64,000 bases of DNA from Nannobrachium achirus. Its lineage: Eukaryota > Chordata > Actinopteri > Myctophiformes > Myctophidae. A program made the position numbers and the translations under genes. Position 1 is the stretch's first letter. Every line of letters starts with the position of its first letter. Positions 37,161 to 63,520 of the stretch are shown one piece after another. The stretch spans positions 3,724,444-3,788,443 of the forward strand of contig OY997642.1 in NCBI GenBank assembly GCA_963921795.1. Reading direction: 5' to 3'. Below the pieces are notes generated by a model. That model was not told the DNA's origin and did not search any database. It saw only the letters and a list, made by a program, of their open reading frames with translations.

Positions 37161-37846
37161 AGACGGGTAAAAGGCTCAAGCCCCCATTGATGTCTGTGTG
37201 CACATGCCTGATAAGTAATGCGTTTGACGATTAATCGATTTAGTGAATTAGAGTAGAGCTGCAACTATTGTTTTTTTTTGTTCTCCTTTGGTGATTTGTG
37301 ATTGTTATAATAATTAATAATAATGCAATCCATTACTTTAGCAATTAATCAAATCATCCAGAGGCACATTTCTATTGAGTATATTTATTTTTATGTATCA
37401 ACGAATCAACGCAAAAAAAACAAATAGATCTTCATGATCTGATTATCCACTAAGGCCATATTTTATACTTCAATGAAAGAGGTAAACTGTCGCAGCCCTA
37501 TTAGATTTCACAGCCCATTCTGCTCCTCAATTATTATTCAATCAAAACCATTTTTTTACATTTTCATTTCAATTACATTTATTAGTTTGATCAACTGTTG
37601 CAGCCCTCCATTACAGCAGATAGGTGTCACTGTTGTGCCGTTTCGATGTTGGGCTGGCAGACATTAAGGTTAAAAACAGTGAAGGCATTCATGCAGGGTT
37701 GTAAACAACAACAACAAACAAACGACCAGGTCCAGAAACAAGGCTCCATAAAAATACCTGCTGGAGCCGTAAGGCTGCACTGCCCCCTGCTGGAGCCTGT
37801 AAGGCTGTTCTGAGGGCAGAGATGTAGGAGTCAGAGTGTGATTAGT

Positions 37847-38493
37847 CCAGGCGTTTCGGTCAGTATTTTGATGGAATCGTGCACTTTATGAAAGAAGCAT
37901 GACATTTGGCACACAGTTAGAACAGGCCATATGGAACATTTTTGGCTATAGGGCCATCGCAGATTTGTCTTGGGAAACTTGTGGGGGCCAATCAAAGTTG
38001 GGCTCTCATAGACTTTACTATGCATTAAAATAATACAAAAAATAAATATGCTTTAGGTAGCATGTGAGGGGTCAAACTAGGTGTTTTTCGGGATTCTGAA
38101 TCCAATGCATTTGTTTTGCAGGAAAAACATTCCTTGGGCTAAAAACGGACCCCATAAAACTATGGTTTAGTGATGAGTCATCACTTTTCACAGTTTTGTG
38201 GCGGCCATTTCTCGGAAAGGAATGTTTTTCGTGCAAAACAAATGTTTGCATTGGATTCAGAATCCCCCAAAACACCTAGTTTGACCCCTCACATGCTACT
38301 TAAAGCATATAATTCTTTTGTATTATTCTACTCTATAGTAAAAAGTCTATGAGAGCCTAACTTTGATTGGCTCCCACAAGTTTCCCAAGACAAATCTGCG
38401 ATGCCCCTATAGCCAAAAATTTTCCATATGGCCTGTTCTGTGTGCCAAATGTCATGCTTCTTTCATAAAAAGCACGATTTTTGCCTGAAACGC
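37847..38493. mobile_element. ~650-bp foldback element, ~300-bp arms
   Basis: Arms share TTTGGCACACAG, GGCCATATGGAACATTTTTG, CAGATTTGTCTTGGGAAACT, GATTCTGAATCCAATGCA and inverses; ends AGTCC.AGCGTTTC. No transposase. Confidence 0.85.
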
Positions 38494-38589
38494 TCGGACT
38501 ACATAGAGTGATGTCAGAAAACTGAAATAAATACTCATGGATGGCACCATCTGTCTGTCTGTGGAGAATATGTCACTGGATGACTGGTC

Positions 38590-39330
38590 TCAAAAATACC
38601 AACCGGGCGGTATCCCCTGGTCCTAATTCTACCTGGTTACCTAATCCCAAATGTAACTGGTACCTTGGTCACTATTCTACCTGTTCCCATTTCTACCAGG
38701 TACCCTGGTCCCGACCCCGGGGGTTTTGACACTTAACAGTTGACCGACCGCACGTGGAAATTAAATAAAACGTTCAGGCAAAGTGGAGTTTGTTTTCAGA
38801 TTGCCTGACGGGCTCTCTCGGTCGTTGCTCGGCAAGTTATAGATTGGATTTAACATTAATTTGTTTTACAAGAGTATGGATTTACTACTTTCGGGCAAGT
38901 GGGCATAACCTTTGGGCAAGTAGAACATGACCTGTACTTGCCCGACGGGCAAGTGCCTCTGAGACCTTAGCGTCAGCTCTTGAAACCCTAGATGGTACCG
39001 TGGTCTTAAACCCATCGGGCCACCCTGGTCCCAAATGTAACTGGTACACTGGTCCTAAAGCAACCTGGCACCCTGGTTCTCTAAACCCAACTGGTACACT
39101 GGTCCTACACCAACCTGATCCACTGGTCCTCTAAACCCAACTGGTACCCTGGTCCTACACCAACCTGATCCACTGGTCCTCTAAACCCAACTGGTACCCT
39201 GGTCCTACACCAACCTGATCCACTGGTCCTCTAAACCCAACTGGTACCCTGGTCCTAAAGCAACCTGATCCACTGGTCCCCTAAACCCAACGGGTACCCT
39301 GGTCCCAGTCCTACCTGGTACCCTGACACT
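38590..39330. repeat. Minisatellite of CTGGTACCCTGGTCC units
   Basis: Irregular at first, then about four 50-bp units (CACTGGTCCTCTAAACCCAA + CTGGTACCCTGGTCCTACACCAACCTGATC) at 39090-39290. A non-repeat gap of ~250 bp at 38740-38990 looks inserted. Confidence 0.75.
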
Positions 39331-40058
39331 GAACCAGGGTCAAACATGGAATAGTTTCTGGACAGTCAGGGCCAGTTTAAAGGAAAAGGCACAGCTAACT
39401 GAACAAAACACGGTGCCTGATGCATATTCCTGAACACACCCAAACACACGTGGTTTCTCAAATTATATGGAAAGGAAACATATTTAAAAAGGTAGGAAGA
39501 GGAGGGTCACACTAGCATCTTCCTCAAAGATTTTTTCTTTCTTCTTGTTTTACTTGGTAACATTTGATCATGCAAACGTTGTGTGGGTTCTCTGGTAATT
39601 AAAACAGAGGAGTTTTGTAGTTCTAATGCCAACGTTTCCCCCGACAATAACAAACCGGGTTACACAACTATTGGTCTGTTAGAACAGCGATTCCCACAAT
39701 TCAGTTGGCTGCAGGGTCCAAGCTCCCCTGAGCTGAGCATGTTTCGGAACACAGCGACGACGGCAAAACGAATCCATTTCGGGTGCCTGCGTCCTTTTGG
39801 CACGACGAGTGTCAGGGATACAGAAAAAATAATAAAACATGGAATGGTTATTGTGAGACATATACCAGTGAATGATTCTAACAAAATGAAAAGGTTGTAC
39901 AGTATGACTTTAAGATTAGATCCATTTAACAGAACCATGATCCCAGTTTACACTCAGACTCTGAGGCCAAACAGAACCGCTCTGACTCGCACTGTGGGTC
40001 TTGTACTGAGTATCGTCCATAGAGGAGAGCAAAGACCTCCCGCATGCAGAGTTGAGTG

Positions 40059-40095
<37 letters not shown>
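40059..40095. repeat. (GT)n microsatellite
   Basis: GT repeats, followed by a hAT-like GGTGGCTCTCAAAGGGGGG end. 39331-40058 otherwise holds a CAGCGATTCCCACAATTC hAT-like piece only. Confidence 0.95.
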
Positions 40096-40097
<2 letters not shown>

Positions 40098-40276
40098 CTA
40101 CACCGGTGGCTCTCAAAGGGGGGTCCAGGGACCCTTTGGAGGGGAGGGGGTTCCAAATGGACCTTTACAGATCTCTAACTCTGAGAGTGTACAAAGGGAA
40201 CGAAACGGTGTCCTTGACATATGGAAAACATGTTTGGGGAAACCATTGGGCTGCACCCCCCCCCCCCCCCCCCCCA

Positions 40277-40870
40277 GTTGATCTGTGGTGTTAATGAGGG
40301 GTCCCTCCAGTAGATCTGTGGTCTTAGGGGCCCCCAGTTGATCTGTGATCGTTAGGGGCCCCCAGTTGATCTGTAATGGTTAGGGGCCCCCAGTTGATCT
40401 GTGATGGTTAGGGGCCCCCCAGTTGATCTGTGATGGTTAGGGGCCCCCCAGTTGATCTGTAATGGTTAGGGGCCCCCAGTTGATCTGTGATGGTTAGGGG
40501 CCCCCCAGTTGATCTGTGATGGTTAGGGGCCCCCCAGTTGATCTGTGATGGTTAGGGGCCCCCCAGTTGATCTGTGATGGTTAGGGGCCCCCCAGTGATG
40601 GTTAGGGGCCACCAGTTGATCTGTGATGGTTAGGGGCCCCCAGTTGATCTGTGATGGTTAGGGGCCCCCCAGTGATGGTTAGGGGCCCCCAGTTGATCTG
40701 TGATGGTTAGGGGCCCCCCAGTGATGGTTAGGGGCCCCCAGTTGATCTGTGATGGTTAGGGCCCCCCCCAGTTGATCTGTGATGGTTAGGGGCCCCCCAG
40801 TTGATCTGTGGTAGTTAGGGGCCCCCCAGTTGATCTGTGGTGATAATGAGGGGCCCCTCCAGTTCACTGT
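40277..40870. repeat. ~29-bp minisatellite (about 19 copies)
   Basis: Unit CAGTTGATCTGTGATGGTTA + GGGGCCCCC, with some units deleted to CAGTGATGGTTAGGGGCC. Confidence 0.95.
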
Positions 40871-41397
40871 TTCTCAACATCAGGTTCGGGGCCCTATCTG
40901 GGGGTCAAAATGGACCCTTACAGGTAAAGGTTTCCATGGAAATGGAAACCTTTATTTTGTTATCTTTAAATCTTCAATGTAAAACCCTCATCTCTCATCA
41001 GTGTTAATTGAACTCTAAGAAGAGTACAGATGAAACCAAATGGACCCCCTGGTCTGTAACACATAGACCCCTAGGTGTCCATTTCCGCACCCGGACCAGG
41101 TGTTGAGAACCATTAAATGTTATAGTGCGGGCAGCTTTGGTTGTTTGTACCGTTGACACAACGAGGGAGTGGTTACGGGTACAGTGGCCCAGGAGGGTCA
41201 ATTTGTCCGTCCGTCTGTCTGTCCACCAGTCTGTAGTGGGTCCGAGTAGTGGTTCTCAAAGTGGATTCCAGGGACTCTGAGGGTCTAAATGGACCCATAC
41301 AAGTCTGTAACTCTGACAGTGTACAAATGGAACCAAATGGAACCCGTCAGGGTTCATTTGGTTCCATTTGTACACTGTCAGAGTTAAAGGAGAATTC

Positions 41398-42373
41398 CGT
41401 GGTAAATCGCTTTCTTAACCACACTTTCTTATTATTTAGCCTCCAAAAATGGGTCCAGGTGGGTTTTTTTTATCCAAAAAAGCATTATTGTCCATTTCAT
41501 CCGAGTTGCGGCAACCTTATACAGTTCACAACAGCAGGCCATAGGTAATTCCGCTTATTTACATCGCTCCTAAATCGGTACTTCCATGCCGTTTGTAAAC
41601 ACACTGTTGAGCTGAGATGCAGCCGTTACTCCAGGATGAGGTTGTTGTGGAGATTCTGCCGTGAAACTGACAGTCACGTGACCAAATGAAACTGACAGTC
41701 ACGTGACCAAACTGACAGTCACGTGACCAAATCGCATGACGTAAGCCTGCAGTTAGGGATGGGACGATACGCGACATTATCGTTTATCGGGATAAAAAAC
41801 ACTCACGGTAATCGCATTATGGAGATTTAATTTAACGTGATATCGTCCTCCGTCATGCACTGGGATCAGTTCACCTTTTATTTGCGAGCTGCATATCCGG
41901 CACCACTTAAGCGCTCTATAATTAGTAAAAGGTACTTAAAATATACGTACTTGATAAAGTCTTTTTTTCACTCTCTATCTTTGCCAAAAATCTACAAGCT
42001 TGTAGATCTGCTATTTTTTGGCCAAGCGTTCCGCCCCAAGATAATGAATTTTGATTATCGCGATATCGTTAATCGCGATTTCTTTTGTCACAATAATCTT
42101 GATATGACATTTTCATATCGTCCCATCCCTACCTGCGGTGCAATGTTGTTGCTACAACAACAACAGTGCGTGTGTAGAGAGCCGATATGAGGTGGAAAAG
42201 TGGATTTTAAAATAAGCGGGATTGCCCTTGTGAACTGTATAAGGTTGGTGCGACTCTGCTGAAATGGACAATAATGCTTTTTTGGATAAAAAAAAAACAC
42301 CTGGACCTCTAGACCTTGGAGGCGAAATAACAAGAAAACGAGGTAAGAAAGCGATTTACCACGGAATTCTCCT
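41398..42373. mobile_element. TTAA-target element (AGGAGAATTCCGTGG ends)
   Basis: TTAA at 41394-41397 and 42374-42377; ~165-bp inverted ends. Interrupted by the hAT at 41754-42131. Contains a GAAACTGACAGTCACGTGAC tandem repeat (41663-41730). Confidence 0.87.
41754..42131. mobile_element. hAT-like element nested in the TTAA element
   Basis: Ends TAGGGATGGGACGATA / TATCGTCCCATCCCTA, flanks CCTGCAGT / CCTGCGGT. Includes a small AGATCT palindrome (41982-42023) with TTTTTTGGC arms. Confidence 0.87.
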
Positions 42374-42427
42374 TTAAGGGGAGAGGTTTTAGAAACACTG
42401 GGTCAGAGGGTCAGTTGGGGGGGGGGG

Positions 42428-56671
<14,244 letters not shown>

Positions 56672-56748
56672 GACTGCAACGCTACGCTACGCACGCACGC
56701 ACGCACACACACACACACTCACTGACCCATGCACTACTCACACACCTC

Positions 56749-56897
<149 letters not shown>

Positions 56898-56948
56898 TGG
56901 ATGTGAGTCACTGACCTGTGCACAACTGGTCACAAAAGGTACTAGAAC

Positions 56949-57381
56949 CAGGGTTCCCACACATTTTGACCAATTAATTTTCATTAATAATTTCCAGAAT
57001 ATTGAACCCCATTTCCAGGACTATATAACAATAATTCAGCTCAATAACAAGTCGCTTACTCCTATGCGCAATGCCCAAAGACAGGCAGTGTATGCCAGTG
57101 GTTCTCAACCTTTTCAGGCCGTGACCCCCGAAATAATGTTTTAACTGGGGACCCCTCACCCTGATGAGCACTAAGAGTAGAGGAATTTTGTATAACACAG
57201 TGAAAATAGCCGATCTACATGCTCACAACACCTCGCAACTATTTTCACAATTTCTGCCTCTAATATTTGACAATTCGGCCCATGTTTAATTTGTCATTTC
57301 AGCTATTTTGTTCCAGGACCTTCCAGGACCCTTGATCAATTCCAAAATATTTCCAGGAATTTCATGACCGTGGGAACCCTG
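56949..57381. mobile_element. hAT-like element (CAGGGTTCCCAC ends), copy 2
   Basis: CAGGGTTCCCACACATTTTG / GTGGGAACCCTG; interior with nested GGTTCTCAACC segment as at 7993-8504. Confidence 0.8.
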
Positions 57382-57409
57382 GCACTCTGTCGAGGTGCCA
57401 ACTTGCGCT

Positions 57410-57955
57410 TCACGTACAAGCAGGCCACACATGGCATGGCCTACTTGTGCTAGGAACATCCCTACAAGTAGGCCACACGTGGCATGGCCTACTTGTGCTA
57501 GGAACATCCCTACAAGTAGGCCACACATGGTATGGCCTACTTGTGCTAGGAACATCCCTACAAGTAGGCCACACATGGCATGGCCTACTTGTGCTAGGAA
57601 CATCCCTACAAGCAGGCCACACATGGCATGGCCTACTTGTGCTAGGAACATCCCTACAAGTAGGCCACACATGGCATGGCCTACTTGTGCTAGGAACATC
57701 CCTACACGCAGGCCACACATGGCATGGCCTACTTGTGCTAGGAACATCCCTACAAGTAGGCCACACATGGCATGGCCTACTTGTGCTAGGAACATCCCTA
57801 CAAGCAGGCCACACATGGCATGGCCTACTTGTGCTAGGAACATCCCTACAAGTAGGCCACACATGGCATGGCCTACTTGTGCTAGGAACATCCCTACAAG
57901 CAGGCCACACATGGCATGGCCTACTTGTGCTAGGAACATCTCCCTACAAGCAGGC
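57410..57955. repeat. 48-bp minisatellite with hairpin unit (11 copies)
   Basis: Unit ACAAGTAGGCCACACATGGC + ATGGCCTACTTGT + GCTAGGAACATCCCT. ACAAGTAGGCCA pairs with TGGCCTACTTGT in each unit. From 57600 on, CAAGC and CAAGT units alternate strictly, a 96-bp higher-order repeat. Confidence 0.95.
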
Positions 57956-58501
57956 CAGATACTTATCATTTTGGGGGTCCTTCACATGAAAACGTTTGAG
58001 AACCACTGACATAGTAGTCTCTCAAGAACAGACTAACTAAGCTCCAGTGAAGTGAAAAGGACCTTTTCTTTGAAGATGGCTAAACCAGATTGCTGACATA
58101 GAAACATAGGGTTTTTCAAAAAACCTTAGAAGGATTCAAAAGACACTTATAGAATCGGGTCAAAATTCTAATTTTCACGAATTTTTCAAAAATAGCAGAT
58201 CTACAAGCTCGCAGCGCGGCACTCGGTGCCGCGCTGTGAGCTTGTATATCTGCTATTTTTCAATAGTTAAAGCATAAAATAATGATACACAATAATGTGT
58301 ACCCGTTCTGAATGGGTTGACGTTGCCAGAGATGCTGGTCCCTGATTGGGCTACGGTCTTCAACAAGAGAGGACACCAACATACTGTACATACTGTACAT
58401 ATCCAGCCAATTACAGTACTGGCACACTCTGCATGCGCAAGTAATGATGATGAAATATGAAACACAAGATTTCTGCCCATTTTGTATTTACTTTTGTAGA
58501 G
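57956..58501. other. Intergenic with hAT end and AGATCT palindrome
   Basis: A hAT-like end (AAAACGTTTGAGAACCACTG) at ~57990 and the palindrome at 58188-58260 (35-bp stem, two mismatches). No gene. Confidence 0.6.
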
Positions 58502-58954
58502 CAGGGGTTCCCAAACTTTGTGTCTCAGGGCACCCCATGAATATATGTTTTTAATCCGAGGCACCCCTACATTATAATTTTCACTCCCAGCACCTTATAT
58601 TTATAGCATATCGTCGTTGTCGGGTGGAAACCTTGTATGTCCAAAACCGTTCGTTTTGTATTTATCATGTATAAAATGTACTAAACTAGTGAAAAAAGCA
58701 GATCTACAAGCACGCTGTTTTCACTAGCTTTGTGCGACAGAGGTTTCTGCCTGACAGTGACAATATTTTAGTGATTATGTTGCGAGGAAAACGTTGAGAT
58801 AACAGCCATTTTGGTTAGAACTGACTGAAAATGATACGAAATATTTCTTCAAGTGTCCGAATAACTTCCAAATATTATCAAATTAACTCGCGGCACCCCT
58901 TGACTGCCGTCGCGGCACCCCAGGGTGCCCCGTCACCCACTTTGAAAACCCCTG
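58502..58954. mobile_element. hAT-like MITE (CAGGGGTTCCCA ends), copy 3
   Basis: Perfect 8-bp target duplication TTGTAGAG (58494-58501 and 58955-58962). The internal palindrome is deleted to one arm (58690-58735). Confidence 0.95.
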
Positions 58955-59215
58955 TTGTAGAGGTACAGAGAAGTACAACAGGTCAAAAACAAGCCACATG
59001 GATGAGACACAAAAAAAGATGTAGGTCTATTTCCACTGTGGTCTATTAAACATTGTTTTGTTTTGTTTTGTTCTTTTGGTCTTGTTTTTGTTCCCACTCT
59101 CCCTCCCTACTTGTCTCCTTCTTCCCCTCTCTCCAAATAAACGAAAAGAAAAGAAAAGAACGGTGCTGGCGTGCAAGGCAGGTGGGGGTCCCCGGGTCAG
59201 TACGGTCTGCCTTAA

Positions 59216-60684
59216 GCTAGCCTTACACCTAACAACTTTGGTAAGATTGTGGACAGATTTGGGAAAGATTTCTTAAAGACTACCCCTCACACTATAAGAT
59301 TTGAAAAAGACTCCCCAAAGACTGTAGGATGATTTTTCAAAGATTTCAGTTGTTAGATGTGTATGCCTCTAAAGATTGTGTAAAGACTGGTTCAAGATTC
59401 CCTTTTATTTGCTGAAATATGCCTATTATATAGCCTTGTGTTCCTAAATAAATTATAATATTATTATAAAATATTAGGCTAACCATAAATGAAAATAGCC
59501 GATCTACAAGCTCAGTCACAGTGCGTCGCATCACAGTATTGCAGTATTGATACTTTTACTTGATTACTTTTTCTATCACTGCACATGCAGTGCACACACA
59601 CACACACACACACAGTCACACACACACCGAGCTCCGCCTTCCTCCCCCAGCCCTCTGTGCCTCTCGTCTCCTCTCGTTCTCTCCTCTCAGTCTAGCCGGC
59701 GCAGATCGATCCTATCAACTATTATCAATGTTGAATGTTTGGAATAATGGAAACGCGGAGAAATAACTAATAAAGGACTGTCGTAGTAGCCGCACCAACA
59801 ACGACCAGACTGGCAGCTCAGGCAGCGTCTTTTGGGGAATGAATGGCTTGGCTTTTGGCTTGTTCTGTTTTGGTTGTAGGTAGGGGTGGGCGATACTGGA
59901 AAAAAACATTATCACGATACTCTTCATGCAGTATCACGATACACGATATTATCACGATACTGTTTTATGCGAGTTTTTAGGTTTATTATGATTATTAGAC
60001 CCACACAGATATTCTATTGATAATCTATTCATTGTTATGCTGCATATAGAAAGATAGATATCCTAATCTATGATTTTTTTAATGATAACATTTTGATTTT
60101 TGATTAAACAATTAACATCTTTTACCTCAAAATATTTACTAGTTGGTGTGATGATGGTTCAGGTCATTCAAATGGGTCCAAGAAATGTTTTATGGGTTCC
60201 CATAAAATGTTTTTGAGTGTTGTGAGCTTGTAGATCGGCTATTTTCAAAACAATTTGGCTAAATCATTTCGGGACCTCTCTGGGGGTCTCGACCCACAGG
60301 TTGACAACAACCCATGCCTTACCATTGAAACTTGGGGGAAAACAAATTACCCTACGACCAACAATGTCAGGATGTTTGTTATGATACAAGCTTTCTTTTT
60401 ACAGAATGACTCCGTATTTTACAATACAGTTATCATCCTAGCTTTTAGCTTTTCTACTAAACAAAAATGGCATGGTTTTATAACTAAGCCAATTATGAAA
60501 TAGACGCGAAATAGACGCTACGATTTCACCGCGAGACACACGCATGCTTCAACGGTGAAAGCATAACAAACAAAGCACTTTATAGCTACTTGTTTGTAGT
60601 TAATAAAAACAGAAGCATGCATTTACAAGGCGATCTAAATCACCTCATCAATACTGCCAGAACACACAGCTGTGGACTCCACTC

Positions 60685-60726
<42 letters not shown>

Positions 60727-61854
60727 CTCAGCAGTTTGCAGTGAGATGGCTGATAGCGATAGCAGGACGGATAAAGTAGTTTGCGTCCTGTTAGTTTAAT
60801 GCATCCATTATTAAAAATATGCTTCAAAGAATGCAGGGCAAGCTGCATCACTGCTTTATAAAGTCCTGTGAAAGTGAAACTAAATCGTGGTCGTGGACCA
60901 GTGTGCCTGTGCCGTGCTGCTCGGTGCTCCGGTCAGTCACTCACTGTAGAGTGTAGACACTCGGAGCCTGTCTGCGTGCTGCCCGGGGGCGGGGCCGTGA
61001 AAGCAAAGGTACAGATCCTCAAGCCATATGACACGTTGAGCCGCGACACGTTGTTGGCTTGTAGATCTGTTCTTTTTGGTGAATTACACCACCGTACTAT
61101 AGAAGTATAAATTAAGCAATAGAGCAGCGACTCATAGAACGTGCACTCGCTGTATCCAGAGCCTTTTCTGTATGACTGTTTGTATCACGAGAGAAACGAT
61201 AATCTGAAAAGGCATATCGTGGCAAAGCTGTATCGTCGAGACGATAATTATCGCCATATCGCCCACCCCTAGTTGTAGGCTAGGCTACGTCATTGTATTC
61301 ATTCAGACTCAGCCCCGATTTGTGAAAATATTAAACCAGTTTGATATTCTCGTAACATAATCTGGGTCTCAAATCGGGGTAAAAATCGAGTCGGACCACT
61401 ACCTCACATTTAACGATTGAGTAACGACTGAGTCACGGGAGCGCGCCGCAAATAGCCTCGATTTTATTACGATTGAGAAATCTTTTCAAAGTTGTTAGAT
61501 GTAAGAGGGCCTTTAAGGCCCTCTTACATCTAACAACTTTGAAAAGATTTCTCAGTCGTAATAAAGTCGCGTGATTCAGTCGTTATTCAATCGTTAAATG
61601 TGAGGTAGTGTTCCGACTCGATCTTTACCCCAACTTGAGAGCCAGATTCTGTTACGAGAATATCAAACTGGTTTAATATTTTCACAAATCGGGGAGTCTG
61701 AAAGAATACAATGACGTAGCCTACAACCAAAACAGACCCAAAACAGACCCTTTATAAGTTATTTCTCTGCGTTGATATTGAGTTGATAGGATCGATCTGC
61801 GCCGGCTAGACTGAGAGGAGAGAACGAGAGAGGAGAGGGCTGCGGGAGGAGCTC

Positions 61855-61900
<46 letters not shown>

Positions 61901-62263
61901 CCAGTGATGGAAAAGGTAATCAAGGAAAAGTAGCGATACTGGGATGCGACGCGCTGTGACTGAGCTTGTAAATCGGCTATTTTCATTTATGGTTAGCCTG
62001 ATGCTTTATAATATTATAATGTATATAGGAACACAAGACAAGGCTATATAATAGGCATATTTCAGCAAATAAAAGGGAATCTTGAACCAGTCTTTACAAA
62101 ATCTTTAGAGGCATCTCACATCTAACAAATGAAATCTTTGTAAAATCATTATAAAGTTTTTGGAAAGTCTTTTTCAAATCTTACAGTGTGAGAGGGTAGT
62201 CTTTGAGAAATCTTTCTAAATCTGCCCAAAATCTTATCAAAGTTGTTAGGTGTAAGGCTAGCT
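59216..62263. mobile_element. Inverted dimer of a TTAA-target element
   Basis: TTAA at 59212-59215, 61513-61516 and 62264-62267. Each half begins at the central TTAA with AGGCCCTCTTACATCTAACA and ends at the outer TTAA with CAAAGTTGTTAGGTGTAAGG. The left half is 898 bp after removing the hAT at 59881-61271, the right half 747 bp. Both halves carry the same CA/GT run, CT-rich stretch and one AGATCT half-palindrome. Confidence 0.82.
59881..61271. mobile_element. hAT-like element (TAGGGGTGGGCGATAC ends), copy 2
   Basis: Perfect 8-bp target duplication GTTGTAGG (59873-59880 and 61272-61279). 1391 bp, non-autonomous, with a CA microsatellite at 60692-60724. Confidence 0.93.
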
Positions 62264-62418
62264 TTAAGTGTCATCAGGCACTGAATTAATGTGAGGGGGC
62301 GGGGTGTCTTTTTTGGTTTTACGTTGAAAGGGATTGCTGTAGTGTCTGACAAGCACATATAACACACACCACTGACTAGCACACAACAGCTGGGAGCCAA
62401 GATTATTATAGTGATGTG

Positions 62419-62484
62419 TCATCTACTTATTGTAAATCGCTTTGGATTAAAAGCGTCTGCTAGATGCCTAAACTGTAAACTGTA
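62419..62484 (+). mobile_element. SINE/L2-type 3' tail
   Basis: TCGCTTTGGATTAAAAGCGT and CTGCTAGATGCC, the common fish L2/SINE tail, ending immediately before the ATG of the broken gene at 62487. Confidence 0.7.
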
Positions 62485-62486
62485 AG

Positions 62487-63520
62487 ATGGGGCAGACAGT
62501 CACTGTTCCTGATTATTGCGTACCACTACTGCAAGATGCCGTGGGAAACAACTTCCTCCTGCCCGACACGAGCGTAGACCCTTCACTGCTGAGGTACCCC
62601 TTTCCCAATTCAGACACGGTTCTACAGCAGGACTTTGAGGAGAAGTTGGCCGACGCGAACAGACTGGACCAACTCCCCGGTTACGTCGAAGACCTGGGCT
62701 CAGCACTGGGGTCGTTCACAAAGATACCCAACGCCGTTGGTCTCGGGGCGTTCATCCTCTCGTTTCTCCTGGAGATGTTATTGCCCGCAGCCTCAGAGAC
62801 CGAGAAGGACACGGGCAAAATGCTGCAGCGCGTCTTCAACGACGAGAAGTCCCACAAAATCCGCGTCAGCATGGACAACTACATGCAGCGAACGACCGTC
62901 CACATGGGTTACTCCGTCCACATGGGTTACTCCGCAGCTTGGACAACTACATGCAGTGAACGGCCGTCCACATGGGTTACTCCGCAGCTTGGCATTTGGA
63001 AGAAGCGCAAAAGACGGCAGATGAGCTCAGCAAAGCGTTGACCTCGCTCCGCCTCGTCATGACGGACGGACAGATGATGAGCCGCTATCTGAAGCAGTGG
63101 GTGAACGGAGCGGCCTTCCACGTGCTGCTGCGGGCACACATGGCCAACATCAAGCACACAGACTGTGGGATGGACTGCTCCCGAGAGCCGCGCTCTGCCG
63201 CTCACAACCTCGTCAATGTCTACCTGGCGAAACTGCCCGCGTTGCTGGACAAGTACAAGCAGTACAAGATCTCCACCATCAGCCTTGTGCATTATGGACC
63301 CTCCTAAATATGCTCATTTATGGACACAGAAGGGGAGCGTGAAGTTCGGTTCAATTGCAAAAATGTAATGTCGCACCGCGACATGTTTAAACCTGGCACA
63401 TACTATAATATCTGCCCTAGTACTCGCGATCATCGCGCTGCTTATCGTAACGAGTATGTGGCGCGCATGTTCTCCAGGCCACCAATCACAGAGCTGACGA
63501 AGTATTTCACTGATCTCTAG
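62487..63520 (+). pseudogene. Broken single-exon gene of unrecognised family (MGQTVT... protein)
   Basis: A plus-strand reading frame opens at 62487 with MGQTVTVPDYCVPLL. The second-residue Gly and Thr at position 6 fit an N-myristoylation signal. A hydrophobic stretch (GLGAFILSFLLEMLLP) lies near aa 95-110. A 68-bp tandem duplication (units start at 62873 and 62941) throws the frame by two. The second frame continues (EEAQKTADELSKAL, RYLKQWVNGAAF, LDKYKQYKIS) to an in-frame TAA at 63305, then stays open to TAG at 63518. That last stop is made by the first bases of a hAT-like terminus (TAGGGC). It resembles an uncharacterised intronless teleost protein family as I remember it, without certainty. 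One frameshift, one internal stop and a truncated end point to a pseudogene. Confidence 0.6.

Noticed and set aside
39583..40281. 232-aa plus-strand frame
   Set aside because: It runs through a hAT-like end, a GT microsatellite and a poly(C) run; no conserved domain recognised.
57286..58009. Several 160-230-aa frames on both strands
   Set aside because: Product of 48-bp tandem units, open in several frames.
62487..62560. Retroviral Gag start suggested by MGQTVT
   Set aside because: Only the first residues resemble it; no matrix, capsid or zinc-knuckle pattern follows and no LTR or pol is nearby.
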